Of a DNA stretch of 64,000 bases, positions 8,501 to 16,916 are shown one piece after another. Location: assembly GCF_036206005.1 (NCBI RefSeq), contig NZ_CP108143.1, positions 4,927,501-4,991,500 of the forward strand, in the 5' to 3' direction. The notes under the pieces are model-generated. The model ran no database searches and was not told where the DNA came from. It worked only from the letters and a program-made list of their open reading frames with translations. The stretch's first letter is position 1. Each line of letters starts with the position of its first letter. Made by a program: the position numbers and the translations under genes. The stretch is from Streptomyces sp. NBC_00178 (lineage in GTDB: Bacteria > Actinomycetota > Actinomycetes > Streptomycetales > Streptomycetaceae).

Positions 8501-9349
8501 GAAGTTGAGGGTCTCGGCCTTCTTGATGGCCGCGACGACGAGCTGGCGGTCGCCGTTCGGCTTCACCAGGTCGATGGCCAGGCCGAGGTTGACGTGCTCC
8601 GGCTTGACCAGGGTCGGCTTGCCGTCCTTGACCGCGAAGGAGTAGTTCATCGACGGCATGGCCTTGAGGGCCTGCACCATCGCGTACCCGATGAGGTGCG
8701 TGAAGGAGATCTTCCCGCCGCGGGCGCGCTTCAGGTGGTTGTTGATGACGATGCGGTTGTCGAAGAGCAGCTTCACCGGGACGGCGCGGACGGACGTGGC
8801 CGTCGGCAGTTCCAGGGAGGCGTTCATGTTCTTCGCGACGGCGGCCGAGGGGCCGCGCAGCGTCACGTACTCCGGACCGGCGGGGGCCTCGGCCGGGGCG
8901 TCGCTCTTCGCCGCGGCCGGAGCGGGCGCGGGGGCTGCCTTCGCGGGAGCGGCGGGAGCCTGCGCGGGAGCCGCGGCCTTGGCCGCGGGAGCGGCCGGAG
9001 CCTGCGGCGCGGCCTTCGCGGGTGCGGCGGCGGGTGCTGCCGGAGCCTGCGGCGCGGCCTGTGCCGGAGCCGTGTGGTCGACGGTGTTCGCCACGGTGGT
9101 CGCCGGGGGCGGTGTCACCGCTCCCGCGGGTGCCGGGACGGGCTTGTCCGCCGTGCCGGACGCGCCCGGCTTGTAGTCGGCGAAGAAGTCCCACCAGGCG
9201 CGGTCGACCGAACTGGGGTCCTGGAGGTACTGCTGGTAGATCTCGTCGACGAGCCACTCATTGGGGCCGAAAGCGGCGGCCGGGTTGGACCCGGAGCCTG
9301 CTTCTTGGTCGGTCGAGATACTCGAGTTACTGGGGGACTGAGACGACAC
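5513..9349 (-). CDS. kgd: Multifunctional 2-oxoglutarate decarboxylase/dehydrogenase E1 with fused E2-like domain
   Basis: 1,278 residues. In order: an N-terminal segment with FGPNEWLVDEIYQQYLQDP, which in relatives contacts the complex. Next is a long Ala/Pro linker with APQAPAAPA repeats (about 70-150), then an acyltransferase-like domain (about 180-420) with the catalytic STYDHRVIQG motif. The thiamine-diphosphate E1 module follows, with GMAHRGRLNVLAN near 600 and CYRRRGHNEGDNPEF near 790, to the C-terminus. This fusion is the actinobacterial Kgd type of the TCA cycle, normally working with DlaT and Lpd. I start at the GTG (9349), the N-terminus I remember for Streptomyces. A TTG at 9400 has a stronger ribosome site and would add 17 residues. 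Confidence 0.97.
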   Translation of the reverse strand: MSSQSPSNSSISTDQEAGSGSNPAAAFGPNEWLVDEIYQQYLQDPSSVDRAWWDFFADYKPGASGTADKPVPAPAGAVTPPPATTVANTVDHTAPAQAAPQAPAAPAAAPAKAAPQAPAAPAAKAAAPAQAPAAPAKAAPAPAPAAAKSDAPAEAPAGPEYVTLRGPSAAVAKNMNASLELPTATSVRAVPVKLLFDNRIVINNHLKRARGGKISFTHLIGYAMVQALKAMPSMNYSFAVKDGKPTLVKPEHVNLGLAIDLVKPNGDRQLVVAAIKKAETLNFFEFWQAYEDIVRRARVGKLGMDDFSGVTASLTNPGGIGTVHSVPRLMPGQGLIMGVGAMDYPAEFQGTSQDTLNKLGISKVMTLTSTYDHRVIQGAASGEFLRVLSQLLLGENEFYDEIFKALRIPYEPVRWLRDIDASHDDDVTKAARVFELIHSYRVRGHVMADTDPLEYRQRKHPDLDITEHGLTLWDLERDFAVGGFAGKTMMKLRDILGVLRESYCRTTGIEFMHIQEPKERKWLQDRVERPRPAPEREEQLRILRRLNAAEAFETFLQTKYVGQKRFSLEGGESVIPLLDAVIDSAAEARLDEVVIGMAHRGRLNVLANIVGKSYAQIFREFEGNLDPRSMHGSGDVKYHLGAEGTFTGLDGEQIKVSLAANPSHLEAVDPVLEGIARAKQDIINKGGTDFTVLPVALHGDAAFAGQGVVAETLNMSQLRGYRTGGTVHVVINNQVGFTAAPESSRSSMYATDVARMIEAPIIHVNGDDPEAVVRVARLAFEYRQTFNKDVVIDLICYRRRGHNEGDNPEFTNPQMYTLIDKKRSVRKLYTESLIGRGDITLEEAEQALQDFQGQLEKVFAEVREATSAPSQPHVPDVQAEFPVAVNTAISSEVVKLIAESQVNIPDEITVHPRLMPQMQRRAASVENGTIDWGMGETLAIGSLLMEGTPVRLAGQDTRRGTFGQRHAVLVDQKTGEDYTPLLYLADDQARYNVYDSLLSEYAAMGFEYGYSLARPESLVIWEAQFGDFVNGAQTVVDEFISSAEQKWGQTSGVTLLLPHGYEGQGPDHSSARPERFLQMCAQDNMTVAMPTLPSNYFHLLRWQVHNPHHKPLIVFTPKSMLRLKAAASKAEEFTTGGFRPVIGDESVNAEAVRKVVFCAGKLYYDLDAEREKRGDTETAIIRLERLYPLPGAEIQAEIAKYPNAEKYLWAQEEPANQGAWPFIALNLIDHLDLAVGADVPHGERLRRISRPHGSSPAVGSAKRHQAEQTQLVNEVFEA

Positions 9350-9606
9350 GGCGGCAACCGCCCTCTTCCGCTTCACAAGGTGATGGACAGCGGAAATCAA
9401 GGCTACGCCTCCCCAGCCGTTACGTGCAGGCCGGGCCGGTCTTCGTCGTGCACATCACATCGGAAGCCGGGTTTCGGCGCATGAAATGGCGGGAAACAAG
9501 CAGAGTTCCGCTGCCCTTCGGGTACGAAGGCCAGCGCTGTGGCCCCTTGGACCGTATCTCTTTTCCGGGCAGGGGGAGAACGCGCTCCTCCGCTTCGAAC
9601 GCGGAG

Positions 9607-10683
9607 TCAACTACGAGGTCGCGTACTCCCCGGGAGGGTGACCCGGATCCGGCAACCGCGGGCGGATTCGGCCACACCGATCCTCCCGCCGTGCAGATCC
9701 ACCGCCCAGCGGGCGATCGCCAGCCCCAGCCCCGTGCCGCCGTCGCTCCCCGGTCCGTGCGGGGACGGCGCCTGGCCGCGGTTGAAGCGCTCGAAGACCC
9801 GGTGGCGCTCCGCCTCCGGGATGCCGGGCCCCTCGTCGATGACCTCCAGCTCGAGCGACTCGGGGTGCGCCCCGCGCCGCGCGAGCACCGTGACCCTGCC
9901 GTGCGGCGGGCTGTGCTTGACGGCGTTGTCGATGAGGTTGGCCACCACCTGATGCAGCCGTTCCGCGTCCGCGTGGGCCGTGAGCTCGGGCGGCGAGACG
10001 TCCAGGTGGAGGTGGACGTCCGTACGGGAGTGGTTGCCCGAGCCGGAGGAGAGCCGCCGCTGCGAGGCGGCGAGGTTCGCCTCCTTGAGTACGCCGGAGA
10101 GGTACGGCCAGACCTCGAACCGGCGTGCCTTGATCTCGACCACGCCGTTGTCGAGCCGGGACAGGTCGAGGAGTGTCTCCACCAGCCGGCCCAGGCGCTC
10201 GGTCTGCTTCAGCGCCGTACGCATCGTCTCCGGGTCGGCGGCGGACACCCCGTCCACCACGTTCTCCAGGACGGCTCTGAGCGCGGCGATGGGGGTGCGC
10301 AGCTCATGGGAGACGTTCGCCACCAGCTCCTTGCGGTGCCGGTCCTCCGCCTCCAGGTCCTCCGCCATGCGGTTGATCGTCTGCGCCAGGTCGCCGAGCT
10401 CGTCCCGCCGCCCGGCGCCGCTCACCCGCGTCGTGTAGTCGCCGTGCGAGATCGACCGTGCGACGGAGCGCATCTCGTCCAGCGGCGCGGTCAGGCCGTG
10501 GGCCACGAACTGCGTGATCAGCAGCGTGGCGATCACGGAGAAGACCGTGATGAACCGGAACTCGGTCCGGGTCCGCAGCGCGACGATCAGCAGTCCGGTC
10601 GTGATGAACACCGAGATCACGACCAGTGCGCCCAGCTTGGCCTTGATCGAGAAGGGCCGCAGTCCGGAACCGGGCCTGGTCAT
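9607..10683 (-). CDS. Sensor histidine kinase (HAMP, HisKA, HATPase)
   Basis: 358 residues. Two transmembrane helices (about 14-35 and 42-62) are joined by only a few residues (ALRTRTEFRF), so there is almost no external sensor domain. A HAMP segment with PLDEMRSVARSISHGDY follows. The H-box SHELRTPI places the phospho-histidine at about 126. The N-box is NLIDNAVKHS, and the G-boxes are DEGPGIP and GGTGLGLAIARWAV. The ATG overlaps the response regulator stop (ATGA), so the pair is co-translated. The signal is probably sensed in or near the membrane (inference). Confidence 0.95.
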   Translation of the reverse strand: MTRPGSGLRPFSIKAKLGALVVISVFITTGLLIVALRTRTEFRFITVFSVIATLLITQFVAHGLTAPLDEMRSVARSISHGDYTTRVSGAGRRDELGDLAQTINRMAEDLEAEDRHRKELVANVSHELRTPIAALRAVLENVVDGVSAADPETMRTALKQTERLGRLVETLLDLSRLDNGVVEIKARRFEVWPYLSGVLKEANLAASQRRLSSGSGNHSRTDVHLHLDVSPPELTAHADAERLHQVVANLIDNAVKHSPPHGRVTVLARRGAHPESLELEVIDEGPGIPEAERHRVFERFNRGQAPSPHGPGSDGGTGLGLAIARWAVDLHGGRIGVAESARGCRIRVTLPGSTRPRS

Positions 10684-11417
10684 GGCGCGGGGGTCTCCAG
10701 GGCGTAGCCGACACCGTGCACGGTGCGGATCCGCTCAGCGCCGATCTTCCGGCGCAGCGCCTTGATGTGGCTGTCGACCGTGCGCGTCCCGGAGGCGTCC
10801 GCCCAGTCCCAGACCTCGGCCAGCAGCTGCTCCCGGGAGAGCACCGCACGCGGGGTGTTGGCCAGGCAGACCAGCAGGTCGAACTCGGTCGGCGTGAGGT
10901 GGACGTCGTCGGCGCGCACCCGGACGCGGCGCTGCGCGTGGTCGATCTCCAGCTCACCCAGGCGCAGGATGCCGCTGCGGGGCGTCACCGCGGCCAGGGC
11001 GGCCCGCTCGACCCGGCGCAGCAGGACGTGGACCCGCGCAGCCAGCTCCCGCATGGAGAACGGCTTGGTCATGTAGTCGTCGGCGCCGACCCCGAGCCCG
11101 ACCAGCATGTCGGTCTCGTCGTCGCGCGCGGTCAGCATCAGCACCGGCACGGGGCGCTGGGCCTGCACGCGGCGGCAGACCTCCAGGCCGTCGAAGCCGG
11201 GAAGCATGATGTCGAGCACCATCAGGTCGGGCTGCCACGCCTCGGCCGCGTCCACGGCCGCGGGCCCGTCCAGCGCGGTCTGCACCAGGAAGCCCTCGGC
11301 CCGCAGACGGGCGGAGATGGCGTCGACGATCGTCGGGTCGTCCTCGACCACCAGCACCCGGCGCTGAGCCCCGGGGGTGGCCGCGACGCCGTTGTGGGTG
11401 GTGTGTGTCTGTTCCAT
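10680..11417 (-). CDS. OmpR/PhoB family response regulator
   Basis: 245 residues from the ATG at 11417; an in-frame ATG at 11450 would add 11 residues. The receiver domain has the acidic pair in VLVVEDD, the phospho-acceptor in LMVLDIMLPG (about Asp69) and the conserved lysine in MTKPFSMRELAARVH. The winged-helix DNA-binding domain follows, with LTPTEFDLLVCLANTP and RTVDSHIKALRRKIG. It overlaps the sensor kinase gene by four bases. The regulon is not predictable. Confidence 0.95.
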   Translation of the reverse strand: MEQTHTTHNGVAATPGAQRRVLVVEDDPTIVDAISARLRAEGFLVQTALDGPAAVDAAEAWQPDLMVLDIMLPGFDGLEVCRRVQAQRPVPVLMLTARDDETDMLVGLGVGADDYMTKPFSMRELAARVHVLLRRVERAALAAVTPRSGILRLGELEIDHAQRRVRVRADDVHLTPTEFDLLVCLANTPRAVLSREQLLAEVWDWADASGTRTVDSHIKALRRKIGAERIRTVHGVGYALETPAP

Positions 11418-11648
11418 CGCCCCGCCCCTGCCCGTTCTCGCGGAGGCCATTCCCCCGGAGGCACGGTTATCGCTTGTGGATGTCGTCGGTGATCCCTTGT
11501 GCCGGACAGAGCGTAAAGGCAGAAGAGGCCTCCCGGCTACGCAGGGTGTTGTCCGTCGTGAAGGTGTTACCCACGGAAAGGGTGTGGATCACCGGCCTCA
11601 CCGCGTACGTCCCTTGGCGGGGCGGGGCCGCGTATACCGGGAGGGGGT

Positions 11649-12332
11649 TCACTCGCCCCGGAGTGCGAGATGGACCACGTCCGGCACACCTCGGGCAACG
11701 GCTACTTCTTCGGTCGTTACGGCGTGGAATCCGGCATTCCGCAATGCCGGCCCGAACTCCGCGGACGGCTGCGCGGACCACACGGCGAGCACTCCACCGG
11801 GGTTCAGACGCGCTCGGCACGCTGCCAGGCCCGTCGGCGAATAGAGGTTTCCGTTGTCCTCGGTGACGGTCCAGTCGGGGCCGTTGTCGATGTCCAGGCA
11901 CAGTGCGTCGTAACGCTCCGTGGCCGTGCGGAGGTGGGCGATCAGGTCCGTGCGCAGGATCTCCGTACGCGGGTCGGCGAGCGCCGCGCCGGAGATCCGG
12001 CCGAGCGGCCCGTCCCGGTGCCAGTCCACGACCGCCTGTTCCCGCTCGACGACCGTGATCCTTCCCCAGCGGGGTTCGGCAGCGGCCCGCACCAGGGAGA
12101 AGCCGACACCGAGCCCGCCGATCAGGACCGACGGGGCGGGCCGGTCCGCGGGCAGGGCGGCGAGCGCCGCGTCGACGAGGAGGCGCTCGGAGCGTCCGTC
12201 CGAGGTGTCCATCAGGAAGCAGCCGTTCGCGATGATCTCGAAGTCCTCGCCGCGCTCGCGCAGGACGACTTCACCGAACGGTCCGTCCCGGCGGTCGAGC
12301 ACGACGGGGCGGGGCGTGTCTGTGGTGGACAT
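11649..12332 (-). CDS. Spermidine synthase-like methyltransferase-fold protein
   Basis: 227 residues from the ATG at 12332, with GGAG upstream. The Rossmann-type core is PSVLIGGLGVGFSLVRAAAEP, ITVVEREQAVVDWHRD and YDALCLDIDNGPDWTV, and it ends AVWSAQPSAEFGPALRNAGF. It matches the short spermine/spermidine synthase-like group found in actinobacteria, shorter than true SpeE (about 280-300 residues). Its N-terminal substrate domain is reduced, so aminopropyl transfer cannot be assumed. It is a single-gene unit transcribed away from lon. Confidence 0.85.
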   Translation of the reverse strand: MSTTDTPRPVVLDRRDGPFGEVVLRERGEDFEIIANGCFLMDTSDGRSERLLVDAALAALPADRPAPSVLIGGLGVGFSLVRAAAEPRWGRITVVEREQAVVDWHRDGPLGRISGAALADPRTEILRTDLIAHLRTATERYDALCLDIDNGPDWTVTEDNGNLYSPTGLAACRARLNPGGVLAVWSAQPSAEFGPALRNAGFHAVTTEEVAVARGVPDVVHLALRGE

Positions 12333-12682
12333 GTGTGCGGGTCTCCGTTTCTCCGGCAGGCGGCGGCCGGCCGCCGATTCTCCCCGCCGCGACGCCTCCG
12401 GACCACCGGATTCCCGCCGCCTCACTCCTGTGCCAGGTGCGCCCTCACCCTCCGCGGACCTCTCGTGCGGCGGCACTTCGGGGTGCGGGGAATGGCGACG
12501 GCCCGGGAAGTGCTGCTGTGGAGACGGGGACCGGTGCCGCGGGGGGAGTGGCGCCGTATGCGGCCGGCCGGGGTTCCGGCGGGAGCATCCGGTCTTCACC
12601 GGTTCTCCGCAGGCGGGACGGGCTCCGAGGAGTGATCGCCCAGAGCGAACAGGGCGGGGGGAACATTCCCGGGCTCACAAGC
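12333..12682. other. Divergent intergenic region, no gene seen
   Basis: About 350 bp between the starts of the spermidine-synthase-like gene (-) and lon (+). Frames crossing it lack Streptomyces codon bias and ribosome sites. I see no RNA gene. It must hold both promoters, but I cannot place convincing -10/-35 pairs apart from the operator at its right end. Confidence 0.6.
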
Positions 12683-12703
12683 ATTGAGTGCACATAGCTC
12701 AAC
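12683..12703 (+). promoter_or_regulatory. HAIR-like HspR operator upstream of lon
   Basis: ATTGAGT (12683-12689), seven bases, then GCTCAAC (12697-12703). The HspR-associated inverted repeat (HAIR) is CTTGAGT-N7-ACTCAAG. The half sites here match at 6 of 7 and 5 of 7 positions with exact N7 spacing. It is 22 bp before the lon start. HspR repression of lon is established in Streptomyces lividans, so heat-inducible control is expected. Confidence 0.8.
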
Positions 12704-12724
12704 TTGGCTGCCGAAGGGAAGATC

Positions 12725-15154
12725 ATGACTGCTGAGTCCAAGTCCGAGGCGTTCGCGCCGGTCGACCTGCCCGTGCTGCCGCTCGACGACGAGGTCGTAC
12801 TGCCCGGCATGGTGGTGCCGCTCGACCTGTCGGAGGCGGAGGTACGCGCCGCCGTGGAGGCCGCGCAGGCCGTCGCCCGGGCCGGCAGCGGAAAGCCCCA
12901 GGTGCTGCTCGTGCCGCGCATCGACGGCAACTACACCGGGATCGGCGTCGTCGGCACCGTCGAGCAGGTCGGCCGCCTGGCCGACGGCGACCCCGGGGCG
13001 ATCATCAGGGCCCGCCACCGCGTGCGCATCGGCGCCGGTACGAGCGGGCCCGGGAACGCGCTGTGGGTGGAGGGCACCCGGATCGACGTGTCCGCACCCG
13101 ACCCCCTGCCCGGATCCGCCGCCGAGCTGGCCAAGGAGTACAAGGCCCTCGCCACCAGCTGGCTGAAGAAGCGCGGCGCCTGGCAGGTCGTGGACCGGGT
13201 GGAGCAGATCGAGGACATCTCCGCGCTCGCGGACAACTCCGGTTACTCGCCCTTCCTCACCATCACCCAGAAGGTCCGGATGCTGGAGACCGCGGACCCG
13301 GTCGCCCGGCTGAAGCTCGCCATCCAGTGGCTCGGCGAGCACCTGGCCGAGCAGGACGTCGCCGAATCCATCGCCAAGGACGTCCAGGAGGGCGTCGACA
13401 AGCAGCAGCGGGAGTTCCTGCTGCGGCGCCAGCTCGACGCCGTGCGCAAGGAGCTCTCGGAGCTCAACGGCGAGTCCGGCGCCGACGAGTCCGACGACTA
13501 CCGTGCCCGCGTCGAGTCCGCCGACCTGCCGGAGCACGTCCGCGAGGCCGCGCTCAAGGAGGTCGAGAAGCTGGAGCGCTCCTCCGACCAGAGCCCCGAG
13601 GGCTCCTGGATCCGGACCTGGCTGGACACGGTCCTGGAACTCCCGTGGACCGAGCGGACCGAGGACGCCTACGACATCAAGGGCGCCCAGGAGGTCCTGG
13701 ACGCCGAGCACGCGGGCCTGCAGGACGTGAAGGAGCGCATCACCGAGTACCTCGCGGTGCGCAAGCGGCGCGCCGACCGGGGACTGGGCGTGGTCGGAGG
13801 CCGCCGGGGCGGTGCGGTGCTGGCGCTCGTCGGCCCGCCCGGAGTCGGCAAGACCTCCCTCGGCGAGAGCGTCGCGCACGCCATGGGACGCAAGTTCGTC
13901 CGGGTCGCCCTCGGCGGCGTCCGGGACGAGGCGGAGATCCGCGGTCACCGGCGTACGTACGTCGGCGCGCTGCCGGGCCGCATCGTGCGCGCCATCAAGG
14001 AGGCCGGGTCGATGAACCCGGTCGTCCTGCTCGACGAGATCGACAAGGTCGGCTCGGACTTCCGGGGCGACCCGGCCGCCGCCCTGCTCGAAGTGCTCGA
14101 CCCGGCACAGAACCACACGTTCCGCGACCACTACCTGGAGGTCGAACTCGACCTGAGCGACGTGGTCTTCCTGGCGACGGCCAACGTCCTCGAAGCCATC
14201 CCCGAGGCCCTGCTCGACCGCATGGAGCTGGTCAGGCTGGACGGCTACACCGAGGACGAGAAGGTCGTCATCGCACGCGACCACCTCCTCCCGCGCCAGC
14301 TGGAGCGGGCGGGCCTGGAGACGGGCGAGGTCACGCTCGACGAGTCGGCCCTGCGCAAGCTGGCCGGCGAGTACACGCGGGAAGCCGGAGTCCGGAACCT
14401 GGAGCGCTCCGTCGCCCGGCTGCTGCGCAAGGTGGCGGCCCAGCACGAGCTGGGGGACCGGGAACTGCCGTTCACGGTGTCCGAGCAGGACCTGCGGGGT
14501 CTGATCGGCCGGCCGCACCACGTGCCGGAGTCCGCGCAGGACCCCGCCGAGCGCCGTACCGCGGTGCCGGGCGTGGCGACCGGGCTCGCCGTCACCGGGG
14601 CGGGAGGGGACGTGCTCTTCGTCGAGGCGTCGCTCGCCGACCCGGAGACCGGGGCGTCCGGACTGACCCTGACGGGCCAGCTCGGCGACGTGATGAAGGA
14701 GTCCGCCCAGATCGCGCTGAGCTTCCTGCGCTCGCACGGCGCGGAACTGGAACTCCCCGTCGCGGACCTCAAGGACCGGGGGGCGCACATCCACTTCCCG
14801 GCGGGCGCGGTCCCGAAGGACGGTCCGAGTGCCGGCATCACCATGACGACCGCGCTGGCGTCCCTGCTCTCGGGGCGTCTGGTCCGGACCGACGTGGCGA
14901 TGACCGGTGAGGTGTCGCTGACCGGGCGGGTGCTGCCGATCGGCGGGCTGAAGCAGAAGCTGCTGGCGGCCCACCGGGCCGGGATCACCACCGTGGTGAT
15001 CCCCAAGAGGAACGAGGCCGACCTGGACGACGTCCCGGCCGAGGTCCTCGACACCCTGGAGGTCCACCCGGTGACCGACGTCCGCCAGGTCCTGGAGATC
15101 GCGCTCGTCCCGGCCACGGCCAGGGCGGGGACAAGGATCCCGGCCGCGGCATAG
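12725..15154 (+). CDS. lon: ATP-dependent protease Lon (LonA type)
   Basis: 809 residues from the ATG at 12725, with AAGGGA six bases upstream. The N-terminal LON substrate domain starts LPVLPLDDEVVLPGMVVPL. The AAA+ module has Walker A GPPGVGKTS at about residue 371, Walker B VVLLDEIDKV at about 433, and sensor residues in TANVLEAIPEALLDRM. The C-terminal protease domain has the catalytic serine in KDGPSAGIT (about 702) and the lysine in GGLKQKLLAA (about 743). It degrades misfolded and regulatory proteins in the cytoplasm. The operator upstream indicates HspR control. Confidence 0.98.
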   Translation: MTAESKSEAFAPVDLPVLPLDDEVVLPGMVVPLDLSEAEVRAAVEAAQAVARAGSGKPQVLLVPRIDGNYTGIGVVGTVEQVGRLADGDPGAIIRARHRVRIGAGTSGPGNALWVEGTRIDVSAPDPLPGSAAELAKEYKALATSWLKKRGAWQVVDRVEQIEDISALADNSGYSPFLTITQKVRMLETADPVARLKLAIQWLGEHLAEQDVAESIAKDVQEGVDKQQREFLLRRQLDAVRKELSELNGESGADESDDYRARVESADLPEHVREAALKEVEKLERSSDQSPEGSWIRTWLDTVLELPWTERTEDAYDIKGAQEVLDAEHAGLQDVKERITEYLAVRKRRADRGLGVVGGRRGGAVLALVGPPGVGKTSLGESVAHAMGRKFVRVALGGVRDEAEIRGHRRTYVGALPGRIVRAIKEAGSMNPVVLLDEIDKVGSDFRGDPAAALLEVLDPAQNHTFRDHYLEVELDLSDVVFLATANVLEAIPEALLDRMELVRLDGYTEDEKVVIARDHLLPRQLERAGLETGEVTLDESALRKLAGEYTREAGVRNLERSVARLLRKVAAQHELGDRELPFTVSEQDLRGLIGRPHHVPESAQDPAERRTAVPGVATGLAVTGAGGDVLFVEASLADPETGASGLTLTGQLGDVMKESAQIALSFLRSHGAELELPVADLKDRGAHIHFPAGAVPKDGPSAGITMTTALASLLSGRLVRTDVAMTGEVSLTGRVLPIGGLKQKLLAAHRAGITTVVIPKRNEADLDDVPAEVLDTLEVHPVTDVRQVLEIALVPATARAGTRIPAAA

Positions 15155-15197
15155 GTGCCATGGCGTGACGGGCGTGGCACCGCGCGCACGGCCGGTA

Positions 15198-15235
15198 CGG
15201 ACGGCCCGCTCTCCTCGGAGGGCGGGCCGTTCCGC
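15198..15235. terminator. Bidirectional terminator between lon and the deacetylase gene
   Basis: ACGGCCCGC (15201-15209) pairs with GCGGGCCGT (15222-15230), with an inner CTCC/GGAG extension and an outer CGG/CCG extension interrupted by one bulged T. It lies between convergent genes. A smaller hairpin, GGTGCCA/TGGCACC, at 15154-15181 directly follows the lon stop. Confidence 0.75.
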
Positions 15236-15247
15236 GTGCGGCGGGGG

Positions 15248-16021
15248 TCAGGGGCGGTACACCGTGCCGGGTTCCGGCTCGGCCGGGGCCATCAGCTGGG
15301 GCACGGTCACGAAGGTGTAGCCCCGCTTCTTCAGGGTGTGGATGATGCCCGGCACCGCGGGGACCGTGCCCTTGTATATGTCGTGCAGGAGGATGATCCC
15401 GTCCTTGCCCGCCTGGTCGAGTATCCGCTTCCTGATCAGCGCGGAGTCCGTCGTGGAGTAGTCCTTGGCGGTGGCGCTCCACAGGATCTGCGAGAGCCCG
15501 AGCTCCTTCGAGACCTTCGAGACCTCGTCGTCGGTGCGGCCCTGCGGCGGACGCATCAGCCGCGGCTTCCTGCCCGTGACGCTCTCGATCGCGTCCTGGG
15601 TCTTCTCCAGTTCGGCGCGTATCTCTCCGGGCTCCTTGCCGGTCAGGATCTCGTGCGACCAGGTGTGGTTGGCGACCTCGTGTCCCTCCGCCCCGATGCG
15701 CCGCACGGTGTCCGGGTGCTTCAGGACGTGGTCCCTGCCCAGCAGGAAGAAGGTGGCCGGCACCTTCTCCTCCTTGAGCACGTCCAGCAGGTGCGGGGTG
15801 TCGTCGGACGGGCCGGCGTCGAAGGTCAGCGCGATGCACTTGGCCTTGCGGCAGTCAGCCGGGCCGAAGGACCCCTTGGCGTCCGGTGCGGCGTCGGCGC
15901 GCGCGGATCCGGGCGCGGTGGTCTGCATCGAGCACCCGCCCAGCGTGAAGGTGAGCACGGTCACAAGGGCCGCGGCCAACCCCGCTCCGAGCGGCTTCGT
16001 CCTCACGGATACAACAGACAC
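15248..16021 (-). CDS. Lipoprotein polysaccharide deacetylase (NodB domain)
   Basis: 257 residues from the GTG at 16021, behind GGGGAGGG. The signal peptide ends in the lipobox LGGC (cysteine about 30), so it is anchored to the outer face of the membrane. The NodB domain is complete: LTFDAGPSDDTPHLLDVL (metal Asp pair), NHTWSH (metal His pair), RPPQGRTDDEV (Arg motif), LWSATAKDY and ILLHDIYKG. This family de-N-acetylates chitin or peptidoglycan sugars; the true substrate is unknown. It is transcribed alone, convergent with lon. Confidence 0.93.
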   Translation of the reverse strand: MSVVSVRTKPLGAGLAAALVTVLTFTLGGCSMQTTAPGSARADAAPDAKGSFGPADCRKAKCIALTFDAGPSDDTPHLLDVLKEEKVPATFFLLGRDHVLKHPDTVRRIGAEGHEVANHTWSHEILTGKEPGEIRAELEKTQDAIESVTGRKPRLMRPPQGRTDDEVSKVSKELGLSQILWSATAKDYSTTDSALIRKRILDQAGKDGIILLHDIYKGTVPAVPGIIHTLKKRGYTFVTVPQLMAPAEPEPGTVYRP

Positions 16022-16074
16022 GACAGGTCCCTCCCCAGTGGCTCGGCGGCACTCCGGCGGTGCGGCACCCAGCG

Positions 16075-16093
16075 ACTATACATAGTGCGTATA
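16075..16093. promoter_or_regulatory. Overlapping AT-rich dyads upstream of the deacetylase
   Basis: Two interlocked inverted repeats: ACTAT-AC-ATAGT (16075-16086) and TATAC-N7-GTATA (16077-16093). On the minus strand TATAGT (16075-16080) is a good -10 box giving a leader of about 45 nt. The rest of the region 16022-16367 shows nothing else that I can support. Confidence 0.45.
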
Positions 16094-16367
16094 CGTGGAG
16101 TGCATAGAGGGGCCTGGGGCTGAGCCGGGTTCCGGGGCCGGAGGATCCCTCCCGGGACGTGCCGGACGGGCGGACGCCGGCCGGCCGTGCGCCGGTGACA
16201 TCGAGCGGTCCGGGAGGGCCCGCGTCACCTGGGCGGTCGCCGGCCGTGCCGTGCGGGAGGAGTCCGGTCGGCGCCGGAGGCCGGCGCCTGCGAAATACTG
16301 GCCCCGCTGCGGTCATCACCGGAGTCGAGGCAGAAGTCATTCGCGGGGAAGCGTGAGGGGTGCGGAC

Positions 16368-16850
16368 GTGCACGGCAGCGGAAGCGGCGACGGGCCCGGC
16401 GTGAGCGGCACAAGCGCCGTGGACCACGAGTTCCTCGCGCTGGAGCGCGAGTTGGCGGTCTTCCTGCGCCGGGCACGCGCCAGCTCCGGGGAGATGGCGC
16501 GCGAGGTCCACCCGGATCTGGAGTCCGCCGCGTACGGACTCCTCGTGCGGCTGGAGTCGACCGGGCGGCAGCGGGCCACCGAGCTCGCGGCGTACTTCGG
16601 AGTCGGCAAGGCGACCATGAGCCGTCAGCTGCGGGCCCTGGAGGTCCTCGGCCTGGTGGCACGGGAGGCCGATCCGGCGGACGCCCGCGCCTCGCTCGTC
16701 CACCTCACCGACGAGGGTCTGGCGCGCTTCCGCACGGTCCGTGACGCGCGGCGCGGCCGGTACGCCCGCAAGCTCGCGGGCTGGGACCGCGCCGAGGTCG
16801 CGGAGCTGGCCAGACTGCTGCACCACCTCAACGAGCGCACGGAGAACTGA
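16368..16850 (+). CDS. MarR family transcriptional regulator
   Basis: 160 residues from the GTG at 16368, which has GAGGGG seven bases upstream; a GTG at 16353 is the alternative. The winged helix is RATELAAYFGVGKATMSRQLRALEVLGLVAREADPADARASLVHLTDEG, with the basic wing containing D-R-like residues (DPADARAS). Flanking helices provide the dimer interface. The effector and targets are unknown. The neighbouring deacetylase lies divergent across about 350 bp and could be a target (weak inference). Confidence 0.88.
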   Translation: MHGSGSGDGPGVSGTSAVDHEFLALERELAVFLRRARASSGEMAREVHPDLESAAYGLLVRLESTGRQRATELAAYFGVGKATMSRQLRALEVLGLVAREADPADARASLVHLTDEGLARFRTVRDARRGRYARKLAGWDRAEVAELARLLHHLNERTEN

Positions 16851-16867
16851 GGGACGGCCGGCCGACG

Positions 16868-16891
16868 GGCGGCCCGGGCGCCCGGGCCGCC
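16868..16891. terminator. Perfect palindrome terminator between convergent genes
   Basis: A 24-bp perfect palindrome made of GGCGGCCCGGGC and its complement. As RNA it folds with a 10-bp stem and a GCGC loop. It lies between the MarR gene (+) and the PP2C-like gene (-). Confidence 0.7.
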
Positions 16892-16916
16892 GCTCACGCG
16901 AGCCGGTCCGGCGCGC

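Noticed and set aside
9350..9400. TTG start for kgd at 9400 with a GGGGAGG site
   Set aside because: It would add 17 residues that do not fit the N-terminus I remember for the family. Kept as an alternative in the kgd entry because the ribosome site is good.
5558..9484. 1,308-residue open frame antisense to kgd
   Set aside because: A frame shadow caused by very high GC3 of kgd. Its protein is low-complexity Arg/Gly/Val/Leu without any domain.
12596..15067. 823-residue open frame antisense to lon
   Set aside because: Same GC-driven shadow; no ribosome site and no recognisable protein features.
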